Positions 63,401-64,000 of a stretch of DNA of 64,000 nucleotides are shown here, piece after piece. Location: assembly GCA_020852965.1 (NCBI GenBank), contig JADYZV010000063.1, positions 1 to 64,000 on the forward strand. Reading direction: 5' to 3'. Numbering within the stretch: position 1 is the stretch's first letter; the number at the start of each line of letters is the position of its first letter. The notes beneath the pieces were generated by a model, which was given only the letters and a program-made list of their open reading frames with translations, was not told where the DNA came from and made no database searches. A program made the translations under genes and the position numbers. The stretch is from Pirellulaceae bacterium (GTDB lineage: Bacteria > Planctomycetota > Planctomycetia > Pirellulales > Pirellulaceae).

Positions 63401-63619
63401 CATGGTGGGATGTGTTACCAGCGGTGGTCCGGCAGCTAGTTCGACATGGAAACCTTCCGGGACCCGCAGCTCCGTGGGCTGGAAGGATTCGCTGTCCGTT
63501 GCTTTAGCACTAGGCTCCGAGATGCTCCCCTCCGAACCGTATGTCTCCGAGTAGGGAAGTAGCCAGCATGCGGTTAATATACAAGCCAACACGCAGCCGC
63601 GCGCCTCGATAGATCTCAT
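60458..63619 (-). CDS. PVC-type cytochrome c with dehydrogenase-like propeller and HEAT repeats
   Basis: 1053 residues, secreted or membrane-bound (signal: GCVLACILTACWLLPYSET). Residues about 50-400 form a beta-propeller of the planctomycete membrane-bound dehydrogenase type: RVPEGFHVELAAGPPLVTHP, GRLYVCNNAGVNM, HRLVDTDGDGKFDSFTVFAD, HGCFFGPDGRLYWTDGYHG and FHPTDVLEDADGSLLVIDTG. The middle is HEAT-like helical repeats (VRTNCVWALTRLM, VTDVRQAACHGYARC, VRRQAAATLGMQD, VLVRQAIAAVVALRG). The C-terminus is a cytochrome c domain with the heme motif C932STCH936 and the late MPAGLEEVLSEADLLDVVTY with the methionine ligand. The natural electron donor is unknown. It precedes an oxidoreductase gene on the same strand. 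Confidence 0.92.
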   Translation of the reverse strand: MRSIEARGCVLACILTACWLLPYSETYGSEGSISEPSAKATDSESFQPTELRVPEGFHVELAAGPPLVTHPTMACFDDQGRLYVCNNAGVNMGNEELEEHLPNAIHRLVDTDGDGKFDSFTVFADKLTFPMGGAWHDGAVYVASPPNIWRLRDTDGDGVADERIILVSRFGYNGNAASIHGCFFGPDGRLYWTDGYHGHEFKDPQGNVSSSREGSYLFSCRSDGSDTRIHCGGGMDNPVEVDFTDSGDMLGTVNILYSRPREDCFVHWLHGGAYPHRVQVLNEHKSTGEFLTPVHSFGHVAVSGITRYRSHALDGNWDDHWFTTFFNSGKVVRLSLERQGATYTATQHEFLTSPSREFHPTDVLEDADGSLLVIDTGGWFYKGCPTSQYAKPDVLGGIYRIRRDTAATTSDPRGLQIDWDELQPYALVKLFSDSRFAVRERAIAECVQRGASVLEPLADALSSGDVLVRTNCVWALTRLMQQSELAEAASRALRPALSDAVTDVRQAACHGYARCISHLETAWIAPLLNDTEPAVRRQAAATLGMQDCVEAIPQLVGALDREGLERAEEHAIIYALIEMGDAAAIRSAWQALASGTMSMQQWRGMAIALDQIDGGDIQWNEVEFGLDSNDATSRQVAARIAKRHPEWLASIANKLASWLASGHWKDRSETIEGLLSGSLHDSQVAAMAGGFLDAQQPAEVRALILRAMARGSSVDPHPSWLEPLERQLASSDEVLVRQAIAAVVALRGSALANSLSEIARDDSRSYALRVDALAALARQAGKLEDSALDELIEIYSDSGSPAASRRAAQVLGEANSSNPQKLLIAPLLSKAPPAELRDFVGAFRRVTDHDVAQAFLSSISSNPALLSLAEHELFDVFNHFPPELLGEANKLLEQLKQHEQHKLVRLQGLRDKLAQGNAARGKTVFASEKSKCSTCHRVADQGLRVGPDLTTIGLNRSADDLLESILFPSASIVRDYDPYKIMTVDGRVLSVIIVGETQAAIEVQQASGEKLKLPRDDIEQIAPSEVSIMPAGLEEVLSEADLLDVVTYLQSLK

Positions 63620-63790
63620 GGTTGATCCTCTTCAAATACTGTGATCGCGACCGGTTATCGGTGCGATATGGAAATGTGTCCACCCTCTGGTGCGCTGGGA
63701 GATCAAAGTCGATTCGAATACTCCACTTTCGTCAAGACACGATGCTTCGTTTTGCTAAAACTCATGAGTGGAGACCAATTGAGTACGAGG

Positions 63791-64000
63791 CTACAGGGTC
63801 CACCCCTGTCTATAGTCGCGGTGCAGGAATGATTCTGCCTCGGGGACATTGGGGATTTTCAAGTTGGGTCCATCCCACTCAATTTTTTTACCGACCCTAA
63901 CGGCGATGTTTCCCAGCAATACCATCTCGGTGAGCCTGCCCGCATAATCAAAATTCGACATCGCCAACTTTGGTTGGCCGCTCCGAATGGCAGCGAACCA
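63791..64000 (-). CDS. Gfo/Idh/MocA family oxidoreductase, C-terminal part (5' end outside window)
   Basis: The minus strand from the right edge is open for 69 codons to a TAG at 63791-63793. It reads [20 protein letters not shown] then [20 protein letters not shown] and ends in [12 protein letters not shown]. This is the conserved C-terminus of the large planctomycete Gfo/Idh/MocA group (family end NxxDVRGxLTE..LLGNVAxRxGKxxEWD). These NAD(P)-dependent sugar or inositol dehydrogenase-like proteins are often Tat-exported. Only the end is visible, so the substrate cannot be judged. The gene is directly upstream of the cytochrome gene with about 170 bp between. Confidence 0.82.
   Translation of the reverse strand, partial: WFAAIRSGQPKLAMSNFDYAGRLTEMVLLGNIAVRVGKKIEWDGPNLKIPNVPEAESFLHRDYRQGWTL

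Overview
The window reads as chromosomal DNA of a planctomycete (phylum Planctomycetota, most likely Pirellulales/Pirellulaceae). The evidence is the gene content. There is a DUF1549/DUF1553 protein next to a DUF1501 protein and a PPC-domain secreted protein, a giant PVC-type cytochrome c/HEAT protein, PQQ-like beta-propeller secreted proteins, several Uma2-type nucleases, a remnant of an H-X9-DG (DUF1559) pseudopilin-like protein, a DUF6807/PmoA-like secreted protein and a divergent, short DnaA. No database search was possible, so all names rest on motif and sequence recognition.

Layout. 1-2.4 kb: 3' end of a cysteine desulfurase, then a secreted DUF6807 protein on the minus strand. 2.4-5.6 kb: dnaA, a 0.9 kb non-coding interval that is the best origin-of-replication candidate (consensus DnaA box, AT-rich tract, repeats), then dnaN. 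5.8-9.2 kb: a deoxyhypusine-synthase-like enzyme, an ECF sigma factor and a radical SAM protein. 9.6-20.7 kb: housekeeping genes hrpA, mfd and speA, with a Uma2 protein and a DUF1499 protein between them. 20.8-27 kb: a lipase-like hydrolase, a PQQ-like propeller, and a minus-strand potassium-uptake operon (two small membrane proteins, trkA, trkH). 27-30.1 kb: an RNase HII-like protein and recJ. 30.1-34.8 kb: a decayed accessory region with a broken pectate lyase, a nucleoside hydrolase and a GAF protein with a duplicated, frame-shifted tail. 34.8-42.3 kb: a YjgF/chorismatase-like protein, then the DUF1549/1553, DUF1501 and PPC genes. 42.4-46.7 kb: an HNH endonuclease with a partner, a DUF1559 relic, a Uma2 protein and a large secreted glycosidase-like protein. 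47.2-51.2 kb: two PQQ-propeller secreted proteins in tandem. 51.5-58.7 kb: a nucleotidyltransferase-HD fusion, a Nudix hydrolase, argC-argJ-acpS-DUF1611, and prfB with a programmed +1 frameshift. 58.8-64 kb: a pseudogene of a secreted protein, a Uma2 protein whose C-terminus comes from a dispersed repeat, the PVC cytochrome and the 3' end of a Gfo/Idh/MocA oxidoreductase.

The most unusual structure is between the genes. At least eight families of short dispersed repeats occur two or more times in 64 kb, and many copies lie within a few tens of bases of a stop codon. Two families look like non-autonomous mobile elements (MITEs): one of about 320-340 bp with imperfect terminal inverted repeats, and one of about 213 bp with 32-bp terminal inverted repeats, perfect in one copy. 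One repeat of the origin region recurs about 50 kb away. No transposase, rRNA, tRNA or CRISPR array was found.
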